This document shows, piece after piece, positions 55,374 through 63,191 of a stretch of DNA of 64,000 nucleotides. A program made the translations under genes and the position numbers. The stretch's first letter is position 1. Each line of letters opens with the position of its first letter. The notes beneath the pieces were generated by a model. It saw nothing but the letters and a program-made list of their open reading frames with translations. It was not told where the DNA came from and searched no databases. Source of the stretch: Salinilacustrithrix sp034522155 (GTDB lineage: Bacteria; Actinomycetota; Acidimicrobiia; Acidimicrobiales; Salinilacustritrichaceae); assembly GCA_034522155.1 (NCBI GenBank), contig JAXHLP010000012.1, forward strand, positions 1-64,000, read 5' to 3'.

Positions 55374-56260
55374 CACTGAACACCGACACCGACACCGCGA
55401 CCCACACCGGCTCCGTCGACGAGCACCGTCAGCGACTGCTTCGCGACGTCCCGATCACCGAACGCCAGCTGGACATCGTCGGCGTCCCCACCGCCGTCCT
55501 CGAAGGGGGCGAGGGACCAACCATCGTTTTGCTCCACGGACCGGGCGAGTCGGCGGTGAACTGGCGCTGGACCGTCCCCGACCTGGTCACGTCCCATCGC
55601 GTGATCGCGCCCGACCTGCCGGCACACGGCTCCTCCGGCACGGGTGACCGACCGCTCGACGCGGACCGGGCCATCGAGTGGCTGGAGCGGCTGATCGACC
55701 AGACCTGCGACGAGCCACCGGCCGTCGTTGGTCACGTACTCGGCGGAGCGATCGCCGCCAGGTTCGCCGCCCGGCACCAGGACCGACTGCGACACCTCGT
55801 TCTCGTCGACTCGCTCGGACTGGGCCACTTCCGGCCGAGCGCGCGGTTCGCGCTCGCCTTCGTTCGCTTCATGGCGCGGCCCTGCCAGCAGAGCTACGAG
55901 CGCTTCATGGGCCAGTGCGCGTACGACCTCGACGACCTCCGCCGCGACCTCGGCGACGACTGGCCGTCGTTCGTCGCGTACAACCTCGCCATTGCCAAGT
56001 CCGACTCGGCGAGCGAGGCGGGCCGGCTGTTCCGCAAGGCAGGTCTGGCGAGGATTCCCGACGAGGCGCTCCACCAGATCGAGGCTCCCACAACGCTGAT
56101 CTGGGGTCGTGACGACAGCGCCAACCGGCTCCGCATCGCCGAGCAGGCGAGCAACCGGCACGGCTGGCCGCTACACACCATCGACCGAGCAGCCGACGAC
56201 CCGGCACGCGACCAACCGAACGTGTTCCTGGGCGTATTGCGACGCATCCTCGCCGAGTGA
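55370..56260 (+). CDS. alpha/beta-hydrolase-fold protein lacking catalytic Ser and His
   Basis: A 296-aa alpha/beta-hydrolase fold protein. The oxyanion region LLHGPGESAVNWRWTVPDL and the strand-turn elements are well kept. The nucleophile elbow, normally GHSxGG, reads GHVLGG, so V123 replaces the serine. The C-terminal catalytic histidine position (normally AGHxP) is D276 in AADDPARDQP; the acidic residue is kept (WGRDD). With two of three triad residues lost it is probably a pseudoenzyme. GGAGG precedes the ATG, and it overlaps the methyltransferase stop. Confidence 0.8.
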   Translation: MTLNTDTDTATHTGSVDEHRQRLLRDVPITERQLDIVGVPTAVLEGGEGPTIVLLHGPGESAVNWRWTVPDLVTSHRVIAPDLPAHGSSGTGDRPLDADRAIEWLERLIDQTCDEPPAVVGHVLGGAIAARFAARHQDRLRHLVLVDSLGLGHFRPSARFALAFVRFMARPCQQSYERFMGQCAYDLDDLRRDLGDDWPSFVAYNLAIAKSDSASEAGRLFRKAGLARIPDEALHQIEAPTTLIWGRDDSANRLRIAEQASNRHGWPLHTIDRAADDPARDQPNVFLGVLRRILAE

Positions 56261-56326
56261 CCCCCGACCCCGGCCAGCGTGCTGTCGAGGAACGGTGGCG
56301 CGTCTGCTAACCGATGTGAACCGTCG

Positions 56327-56911
56327 TCAACTGCCCAGAACATGCAACGCCTTGGATCGCCAGCCACGCCCAGAACGGCGGCTCCTCGGAGCGAATAGGG
56401 GACAACAATCGGGGCCACGCATGCCGAGTGACATCGACCGGCACCTTGCGGGCATGTCCCAGCCTGATATGTGCGCGCGATACGGGGCGATCGACGTCCG
56501 CGCGATCGACGTCCGCGCCATCGAGGCACGTAGGGGCGGCTGCACGCCGTCGCAGTTGTTGGGGTCCTGGTTGGCGGCCCGCTGGGCCAGGCGGTCGAGC
56601 TGGGAGCGGGTCTCGGTGAGCTCGCGGATTCGTTCGTCGACGTCGACGAGGTGCTGGTGGATGAGGTCGGTGATGTGTTCGCAGGGCGGTTCGCCGTCGT
56701 CGGAGATCGCGAGGATCTGGCGGATCTCGGCGAGGGTCAGTCCGGCGGCTTGGGCGTGGCGGATGAAGCTGAGCCGGTCCACGACGGCGGGGTCGTAGTC
56801 GCGGTAGCCCGACGGGGTGCGGGCCGGGTCGGCGAGGAGTCCGGTCGATTCCCAGAAGCGGATGGTCTTGGTGGTGACGCCGCTCTGGTCGGCGAGTTCC
56901 CCGATGCGCAT
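56327..56911 (-). CDS. MerR-family metal-responsive regulator with aberrant C-terminus
   Basis: A 194-aa regulator. The N-terminal HTH (MRIGELADQSGVTTKTIRFW) and the dimerisation helix are typical of MerR. Metal-binding cysteines at C77 (PPCEHI) and C120 (NNCDG) are in the expected places, but usual family members end near residue 130. Here residues 128-194 (RASMARTSIARTSIAPYRAH onwards) look like read-through of non-coding DNA, including a 15-bp tandem repeat. The gene diverges from the mer-type operon, with its target promoter between them. Confidence 0.75.
   Translation of the reverse strand: MRIGELADQSGVTTKTIRFWESTGLLADPARTPSGYRDYDPAVVDRLSFIRHAQAAGLTLAEIRQILAISDDGEPPCEHITDLIHQHLVDVDERIRELTETRSQLDRLAQRAANQDPNNCDGVQPPLRASMARTSIARTSIAPYRAHISGWDMPARCRSMSLGMRGPDCCPLFAPRSRRSGRGWRSKALHVLGS
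56487..56516. repeat. 15-bp tandem repeat in merR 3' region
   Basis: GCGATCGACGTCCGC is present twice in tandem (56487-56501, 56502-56516), with a partial third copy. It encodes the duplicated ARTSI residues in the MerR tail. Confidence 0.8.
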
Positions 56912-56919
56912 GCTGGACC

Positions 56920-56951
56920 TTGACCTTCCATTGCAGTGGAATGTTTACGGT
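56920..56951 (+). promoter_or_regulatory. MerR-type operator-promoter (20-bp spacer)
   Basis: TTGACC (56920-56925) and TACGGT (56946-56951) are separated by 20 bp, the over-long spacing typical of MerR-activated promoters. The spacer contains the near-perfect dyad TTCCATTGCAGTGGAA (56926-56941). Confidence 0.75.
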
Positions 56952-56991
56952 AGCTGGCAGATCGCAACTCCAAGCGTGAGAAGGAACCCCC

Positions 56992-57285
56992 TTGAGGATC
57001 GAACTGCTGTACTTCGATGACTGTCCGAACTGGAAGGTCGCTGCCGAACGCCTCGAGGACATCGCGGGACGCCGTGGCCTGGGGGTCGAGCGTCGTGTCG
57101 TGTCCACTCCCGAGGAGGCGGAAGCGGCTCGGTTCCGGGGTTCACCGACGATCCTGGTCGACGGTGAGGACCCCTTTGCTGCGGGGGACGAGCCGTTCGG
57201 TCTGGCGTGTCGCGTGTTCCAGACGCCCGACGGCCCGGCCGGGTCTCCGACCACCGGGCAGCTCGAGGCGGTCCTTGATGCGTGA
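56992..57285 (+). CDS. small thioredoxin-like / alkylmercury-lyase-like protein
   Basis: A 97-aa protein. The start MRIELLYFDDCPNWKVAAER is typical of a small family found beside merA and organomercurial genes; the single cysteine of DDCPNW may bind metal. FRGSPTILVDGEDPF is the thioredoxin cis-Pro-like loop. It starts at TTG 56992 with GAAGGAA upstream and is first after the MerR promoter. Confidence 0.75.
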   Translation: MRIELLYFDDCPNWKVAAERLEDIAGRRGLGVERRVVSTPEEAEAARFRGSPTILVDGEDPFAAGDEPFGLACRVFQTPDGPAGSPTTGQLEAVLDA

Positions 57286-57517
57286 CCGGGACCTCGCGCC
57301 GACTGCCCTGGTCGCTGCCGTCGTGTGCTGTGCTTCGATGGCGCTCATCGCTGGACTGGCCGGCGGTGTGGCGTTGGCCGCGCTCGGGCGGTTCACGGCT
57401 GTCTCGGTCGCTGGTGCGGGCGTCGTGGTGGCGATCGTGTGGCGATTCGACCGGCGCCGTCACCGCCACGGAGATGCGGACGATCGGTCGGACGACCTCG
57501 AGGGAACCGTGCGATGA
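57278..57517 (+). CDS. small membrane protein with vicinal cysteines (MerT-like)
   Basis: A 79-aa protein with two membrane segments; the first carries a Cys pair (TALVAAVVCCASMALIAGLA) like the CC in the first helix of MerT, the mercuric transporter. It is shorter than MerT (about 115 aa) and ends in a charged His/Arg/Asp-rich tail. Transport of Hg(II) is an inference from the Cys pair and context. It overlaps the previous gene by 8 nt and the reductase gene by 4 nt. Confidence 0.6.
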   Translation: MRDRDLAPTALVAAVVCCASMALIAGLAGGVALAALGRFTAVSVAGAGVVVAIVWRFDRRRHRHGDADDRSDDLEGTVR

Positions 57518-58867
57518 CCGACACCTACGACCTGATCGTCATCGGTGCCGGCATGGCCGGCGTCGCGGCGGCGAACAAGTGCGCGTCGCAGGGGTGGAAG
57601 GTCACGATCGTCGACGAGTTGCCCTACGGCGGCACGTGTGCGCTGCGGGGCTGTGACCCGAAGAAGATCCTGCGCCGAGGCGCCGAGATCATCGACAGCG
57701 CCCGGCTCATGGCCGGCAAGGGCATCGACGCGGATCGCATGGCGATCAACTGGGCCGATCTGATGGAACACAAGCGTGGCTTCACCGACCCGGTCCCGCA
57801 GAACATGGAAGCCGGGCTCGCTGCCAACGGTGTGGACACCCTGCACGGCACGGCCAGGTTCGAGAGCGAGCACCGGCTCGTCGTCGACGACGTGGCCTAC
57901 GAATCGGGCCACTTCTTGATCGCCACCGGCGCTCGTCCCCGGCCTCTGGACTTTCCCGGCCACGGGCACGTGATCGACAGCACCGACTTCCTCGAGCTCG
58001 AACACCTGCCCCGGCGTGTGCTGTTCGTCGGTGGCGGGTTCGTGTCCTTCGAGTTCGCCCACATCGCCGCCCGGGCCGGGTCACGACCGGTGATCATCGA
58101 CCGTGGCGTCCGCCCGCTCAAGGGCTTCGATCCCGACCTGGTCGAGCTCCTGGTGCAACGGGGCTCCAAGGTTGGCATCGAGATGCGCCCGGAGACGACC
58201 ATCACCGCCATCGAGCCCGTCGGGATCCGGCTACCGGGTCACCATCGACACCGCTGGCGAGCCGGCCGAGATCGATACCGATCTCGTCGTCCACGGCGCC
58301 GGACGCATCCCCCAGCTGTCCAGACTCGGCCTGGACGCCGCCGGCGTCGCCCACACCGACGTGGGCGTGACCGTGGCGGGCCACCTCCAGAGCACGACCA
58401 ACCCGGCCGTCTACGCCGCCGGCGACGCCGCGGACACCCCGGGTGCGCCGCTCACCCCGGTGGCCGTGTTCGAGGGCAAGGTCGCGGCATCCAACATGCT
58501 CAACGGCGCCACCACGGTGCCGGACTACGCCGGGGTCCCGACGGCGGTGTTCACCATCCCCGAGCTGGTCCGCGTCGGGCTCCTCGAGGACGAAGCAACC
58601 GAGGCCGGCATCGACGTGGACGTCCGCTGCAACGACACCAGCGGCTGGTACTCGAACTACCGGATCGCAGAGACCACCGCGGCCACCAAGATCCTCGTCG
58701 ACACGACCAACGACACGATCGTCGGCGCCCACATGCTCGGCCCCGAATACGGCGAGCTGATCAACGTCTTCAGCCTCGCCATCAAGCTCGGACTCACCAC
58801 CCGACAACTGAAGTCGATGACCACCGCCTACCCGACCGTGGGATCAGACCTCGGCTCGATGCTCTGA
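57514..58867 (+). pseudogene. mercuric/glutathione reductase-type flavoprotein, frameshifted
   Basis: A pyridine nucleotide-disulfide oxidoreductase of about 450 aa split by a frameshift. Frame 1 has the FAD motif DLIVIGAGMAGVAAANKCAS, redox cysteines C42 and C47 (GGTCALRGCDPKKIL) and the NAD motif VLFVGGGFVSFEFAHIAARA. Near 58225-58235 the homology moves to the next frame (GYRVTIDTAGEPAEIDTDLV), which runs to 58867 with the second FAD motif AVYAAGDAADTPGAPLTPVA and the dimerisation domain. The change fits one inserted base. The C-terminal vicinal cysteines of MerA are absent, so it may not be a true mercuric reductase. Confidence 0.8.
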
Positions 58868-58869
58868 TC

Positions 58870-59640
58870 ATGACCGACCCGACACGCACCGGTGAGGGAG
58901 TCCGCTACGGGCTCTGGGCACTCGCAGCGGTGGTACTGGGAGTCGCCGGCTACGTCGGCTACGTCCTCTACCCGCGCTTCGACCTGCCCGCCGGGGCCGG
59001 AGCAGGCCTTCTGGTCCTCGCCGCGGCAGCAGGCGTGGCCTCGTTCTTCTCGCCCTGTTCGTTCCCGCTGCTGGTCACGATGCTGGCCAGGCCACTCGCC
59101 TCGACCGGCGACGCCGGCAGCCGACCCCTCCGCCGGGCTCTCGCCTACGCCACTGCCCTGTCCATCGGTGCTGCCGCATTCCTGACCCTCGCCGGCGGCG
59201 CCATCGCACTCGGCGCGGGCGCACTCGTGAAAGACGTGACCTTCACCAGCACGACAGGACGCGTCCTTCGCATCACGGTCGGCGTCGCACTCGTCCTGTT
59301 CGGCCTCGTCCAGCTCAACCGCATCAAGATCAACCTGCGACGCTTCGAACCTGCACTCCACGGCGTACTGCGCAACCAGGCAGCGCTGCGGCCGAGCGTC
59401 GCGTCAAGCCTGGGCGGGCCACCGGCACATTCCCTGCTCAGCGTTCCGAGGAAGCGCTCGTCGCGCCGACGGGGCCGGCCGATCTCACCAGCCGGGCGAG
59501 CGCGTCGGCGCCTGTGGGTGAAGTGGCCTGCCAGGCGACGACGGCGAGTTGGTCGTGGCGCTCGAGGACGTCGGCAAGCCAGCGGTGTTCGTTGCGCGCC
59601 CGTGCGGCGAGCACTGGATCGGTGGTGCCGGTCGCCGTGA
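58870..59640 (+). pseudogene. CcdA/DsbD-like membrane protein, 3'-truncated
   Basis: The first 175 or so residues match the transmembrane CcdA family: FFSPCSFPLLVTMLARPLAS carries the characteristic cysteine, and further helices (IAAAFLTLAGGAIALG-like; ITVGVALVLFGLVQLNRIKI) follow. After RNQAALR (about 59394) homology stops and the frame runs into the antisense of arsA, giving an Arg-rich nonsense tail. The normal C-terminal helices are missing. It was probably the last gene of the mer-type operon before rearrangement. Confidence 0.7.
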
Positions 59641-61237
59641 AGGTCTGGTTCACGACCCAGGATGCCGGCTGGATGCCGGCGCGAGCGAGGTCGGCCTGCA
59701 GCTCGGCGGCTTCGTGGACTGGGGTCGGCTCGGGCAGGGTCACCAACAGCAGCGACGTGTAGTCGGGGTCGCGCAAGCGGCCGAGCAGTCCAGCGACATC
59801 GGCGCTCGTGTCGTCCTGGTGGCGTTCGACCTCACGCTGGTAGCTGTGTGCTGCGTCGAGAAGCAACAGCGTGTGGCCCGTCGGTGCGGTGTCGAGCACC
59901 ACGATCCGATCCGTTGCCGTACCGACCGTCGATGCGAACGCCTGGAACACGGCGATCTCTTCCGTACATGGCGAGTGGAGGTCCTCCTCCAACACGGCCA
60001 CTGCGTCCGCGTCGAGGCCGGCACCTGCGTCGGCGAGCACGTCCGCGGTGTACGCTGCGGTCGCCGCCTCGGGGTCGACGCGCTCGACGACCAACGTCGC
60101 CGGCAGCTCCTCGGCACCGGCGAGAGCCCCGGTGAGGTGAGCGGCGGGATCGGTCGTCGACAGCGTCACCGGCAGGCCCCGGCGGGCGAGGTCGATCGCC
60201 AGGGCGGCGGCGATGGTGGTCTTGCCGACACCGCCCTTACCCATCGTCATCACCAGCCCGCTGCTGCGAGCGGCAACCCGGTCGGCGATCTCCGCGAGGC
60301 TGGTCGTCGCCCCGGTGAACGCCACTGCAGCTGCGCTCGATGCGGTGCTGCGACCCTCCAACATTCCGGCGAGCGCGTCGGCGCCGATCGGTGGCACCGA
60401 CAGCAATGGCAGGGTGTCACGCGTCAGCCCGACCAACCCGGCAGGCATCGCCAGGAGCGCGTCCGCCTGCCGCGCTGCGAGCGCCTCCGCCGTCGGATCG
60501 TCCGAGCCGGTCGCTTCGAACGCGCCATTGACGACCAGGTGCTGGTTCGTGAGCCCCAACGCGGCCAGCTCGTCTCGGGCGCGGTCGGCTTCCTCGAGCG
60601 CCGCGGTCTCGGGCCGAGCGACGAGCACCAGCGTCGTCACGGCTGGATCGGCGAGCGCCCCGAGCGCGACTCGGTACCGGTCGTGGGCCTGGGTGAGCCC
60701 GGACATCGGGCCGATGCAGGTGACACCGGCGGTGTTGGTGTCCAGGAATCCTGTCCATGCGCCCGGTAGCGCCAGCAACCGCAACGTGTGGCCGGTCGGG
60801 GCGGTGTCGAACACCACGTGGTCGTAGCCGGCAGTTGCGTCGGGGTCGGCGAGCAGCGCGGTGAACTCGTCGAACGCAGCGATCTCGACCGTGCACGCGC
60901 CGGATAGCTGCTCTTCGATGTTCGCAACGACCGGGTCTGGCAGCACTCCTCGATACGGGCCGACCACCCGATCGCGGTACGCCGCCGCTGCAGCGGTCGG
61001 GTCGATGTCGAGCGCATCCAATCCCGACACCCCGGCGACCGGGCGGGCGGTCGATCCGATCGTCGTCGCGAGCACCTCGGACAGGTTCGATGCCGGGTCG
61101 GTCGACACGAGCAGGACCCGACGGCCTTGGCGGGCGAGACCGACGGCAGTCGCCGACGACAGCGACGTCTTGCCGACGCCACCCTTGCCGGTGAAGAACA
61201 GGAACCGTGTCGGCGATCCGAGCAGTGAGTCCAACAT
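59438..61237 (-). CDS. arsA: arsenical pump-driving ATPase ArsA
   Basis: A 599-aa tandem ATPase that energises arsenite efflux. P-loops are TGKGGVGKT (16-24) and MGKGGVGKT (332-340). The DTAPTGHTL signature occurs in both halves. The three arsenite/antimonite-binding cysteines are visible: C115 (SGACTVEI), C174 (VTCIGP) and C424 (HSPCTEEI). Its membrane partner (ArsB or Acr3) is not in the window. The ATG overlaps the arsD stop. Confidence 0.95.
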   Translation of the reverse strand: MLDSLLGSPTRFLFFTGKGGVGKTSLSSATAVGLARQGRRVLLVSTDPASNLSEVLATTIGSTARPVAGVSGLDALDIDPTAAAAAYRDRVVGPYRGVLPDPVVANIEEQLSGACTVEIAAFDEFTALLADPDATAGYDHVVFDTAPTGHTLRLLALPGAWTGFLDTNTAGVTCIGPMSGLTQAHDRYRVALGALADPAVTTLVLVARPETAALEEADRARDELAALGLTNQHLVVNGAFEATGSDDPTAEALAARQADALLAMPAGLVGLTRDTLPLLSVPPIGADALAGMLEGRSTASSAAAVAFTGATTSLAEIADRVAARSSGLVMTMGKGGVGKTTIAAALAIDLARRGLPVTLSTTDPAAHLTGALAGAEELPATLVVERVDPEAATAAYTADVLADAGAGLDADAVAVLEEDLHSPCTEEIAVFQAFASTVGTATDRIVVLDTAPTGHTLLLLDAAHSYQREVERHQDDTSADVAGLLGRLRDPDYTSLLLVTLPEPTPVHEAAELQADLARAGIQPASWVVNQTFTATGTTDPVLAARARNEHRWLADVLERHDQLAVVAWQATSPTGADALARLVRSAGPVGATSASSER

Positions 61238-61893
61238 CAGGAGCACCCCGACGACGCATCCGCCGTCGGTCCTGCAGCGGGCTCGCCGCCGCAGCACGCT
61301 CCGGTATCCGACGACTCGGCAGCCGGATCGTCGGCCGAAGCAGCTCCGCCGAGAGCAGCGGTGTCGACACCCAACAACCGGGACGCCGTGTCGAGCACCG
61401 TCGCCGCCGGCACCGACTTGACCGCCTGGGCGGTGCGGACCGCGAGCGCGAGGTCGTCCTTGGTCAAGGAGAGCTTGCGAGCCTCGGCGTAGTGGTACTT
61501 GAAGCACGGCTCACAGTTCGCTCCGATGGCGGCGCCGATCGCTGCGAGTTCCACGATCATCGATTCCGAGACCACTGCGGACTCGGCCGACGACTCGATG
61601 CCGGACCACGAGGCCAGCTCGTCACGGGTCGGGAACCGACCCGATGACTGCAGCTCACCATCGGCGAACACCGCCGGCAGCGCGGCCTCACCATCGACAT
61701 CGAGCAGCGCCTTCACCTGCTCGTTTTCCACGAAGAGCCCCGGCTCCTGGCCAAGGTTGAAGCGATCGACCTCGACGCCCTGCTCGCCGAGCCAGTCCAA
61801 ATCGCCGGCGAAAACCGCCAAGGCTGGGTCGACACTCGGACCACACACTCCGGTCGAGCAACACATCGCTGGGTCGAACACTTCGATCTTCAT
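61237..61893 (-). CDS. arsD: ArsD with inserted AhpD-like (CMD) domain
   Basis: A 218-aa protein. Residues 1-100 are ArsD, the arsenite chaperone and weak repressor (MKIEVFDPAMCCSTGVCGPS, with C11, C12 and C17). Residues about 103-178 resemble an AhpD/carboxymuconolactone-decarboxylase domain with a redox CXXC (C127-EP-C130) and a downstream His (KYHYAEARK). The tail carries C200, C201 and C217 (GACCGGEP ... SSGCS), matching the CCGG-type cysteines at the normal ArsD C-terminus. The added domain thus lies between the two ArsD cysteine sets. GGAGG lies 5 nt before the ATG. Confidence 0.85.
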   Translation of the reverse strand: MKIEVFDPAMCCSTGVCGPSVDPALAVFAGDLDWLGEQGVEVDRFNLGQEPGLFVENEQVKALLDVDGEAALPAVFADGELQSSGRFPTRDELASWSGIESSAESAVVSESMIVELAAIGAAIGANCEPCFKYHYAEARKLSLTKDDLALAVRTAQAVKSVPAATVLDTASRLLGVDTAALGGAASADDPAAESSDTGACCGGEPAAGPTADASSGCS

Positions 61894-61914
61894 CTGGACC
61901 TCCACTAGAATCGG

Positions 61915-61934
61915 CTATCGTCGATGAACGATAG
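61915..61934. promoter_or_regulatory. inverted repeat, candidate ars operator
   Basis: CTATCGT (61915-61921) and ACGATAG (61928-61934) form a perfect 7-bp inverted repeat with a 6-nt spacer, just upstream of arsD. It fits a dimeric repressor such as ArsR; no arsR gene is in the window. Confidence 0.5.
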
Positions 61935-63114
61935 TACGTGGGAGTTCAGACCGCAACCGGTGTGCACAGCGGAGCAGTACACACCGTTGCTGCTTGCGCA
62001 TGAGGCTGTTGCCATTGATCCTTCGGCACGGACCGTCGGGGTGAAGTCGGCGGCCGGCGTCGAGCTCGTCGGCTATGACGAGTTGGTTGTCGGGACTGGG
62101 GCGAGGCCCGTGATCCCACCGCTGCTCGGCATCGACCTGCCCGGCGTGTACGCGATGCATACGATCGATGAGGCCCGATCCCTTCGAGCGGTCGTCGACG
62201 GCGGCGCCCGCAGCGTTGCGCTGATCGGGGCGGGTTACATCGGCACAGAGATGGCCGACGCCTTCACCAACTGCGACGTCGAGGTCACGCTCATCGAGAT
62301 GGCCCCCGCTGTGCTCACCACGTTCGATACCGACCTTGGCGCACTGGTCGGTGCGGAGCTCGAGCATCACGGCGTCGCCGTGAAGTGCGGTACCACGGTC
62401 GAACGGCTCGAGTCCGGCGTCGGTGGCGGAGTGAGGGTGCTCGGTGGACCAGATCTCGACGTCAATGTCGATGCCGTGCTGATCGGCGTCGGGGTGCGGC
62501 CCGACTCGACGCTCGCCGCCGCCGCGGGTGTCCCTGTCGATGCGCGGTCGGCGATCGTGGTCGATGAGCGGATGGCCACCGGCGTCGATGGGATCTGGGC
62601 CGCCGGTGACTGTGTCCAGACCCACCACGTGCTCTACGCCGAGCCGGTGTACCTGCCGCTCGGGACAACAGCGCACAAGCAAGGCCGGGTGGCCGGCATC
62701 AACGCGGCCGGCGGCGCAGCGCGATACATCGGATCGCTCGGCACCCAAGCCGTGAAGATCCTGGATCTCGTGGCCGCTCGCACTGGACTGCGCGACGTGG
62801 AAGCCTCCGCTGCCGGTTACGAACCGCTGAGTGTGACGGTCTCGGTCGATGACCACAAGGCGTACTATCCCGGCGCCACCACCGTGCACGTGCGGATCAC
62901 CGGTGACCGACGTGACGGTCGACTGCTCGGCGTGCAGATACTCGGTACATATGGTGCCGAGATCTCCAAGCGGGTCGACATCGTCGCTACCGCCATCCAT
63001 GCCGGTAGTTCGGTCGCCGCGCCAAGTGACCTCGACCTGTCCTACACCCCGCCGCTATCGAGCCCGTGGGACCCGATCCAGAGTGCCGCACAAGCATGGA
63101 TTCGGGCCCGGTAG
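61924..63114 (+). pseudogene. CoA-disulfide-reductase-like flavoprotein, N-terminally truncated
   Basis: An open frame of 396 codons. It carries the NAD-binding motif RSVALIGAGYIGTEMADAF, the second FAD motif GIWAAGDCVQTHHVLYAEPV and a dimerisation domain, typical of NADH oxidase/CoA-disulfide reductase flavoproteins. The N-terminal FAD-binding GXGXXG and redox cysteine (normally within the first 50 residues) are missing. Homology begins near HEAVAIDPSARTVGV (about 61998). The nominal ATG lies inside the ars operator repeat, so it is probably not a native start. The gene seems to have lost its 5' part when joined to the ars module. Confidence 0.7.
61958..61986. repeat. inverted repeat near flavoprotein truncation point
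   Basis: CGGTGTG (61958-61964) and CACACCG (61980-61986), separated by 15 bp, lie just before the point where flavoprotein homology starts. Confidence 0.4.
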
Positions 63115-63191
63115 CAGCGGGCACGACCGCGCAACCGTGCTTGCAGCCGTACCGCGTTGAGCCGGCGCAGTGCCGTCGGGGATGATGGAGG

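Noticed and set aside
58210..58240. Programmed ribosomal frameshift in the reductase gene
   Set aside because: No slippery heptamer, internal Shine-Dalgarno or stimulatory structure was seen; a mutation or sequence error is simpler.
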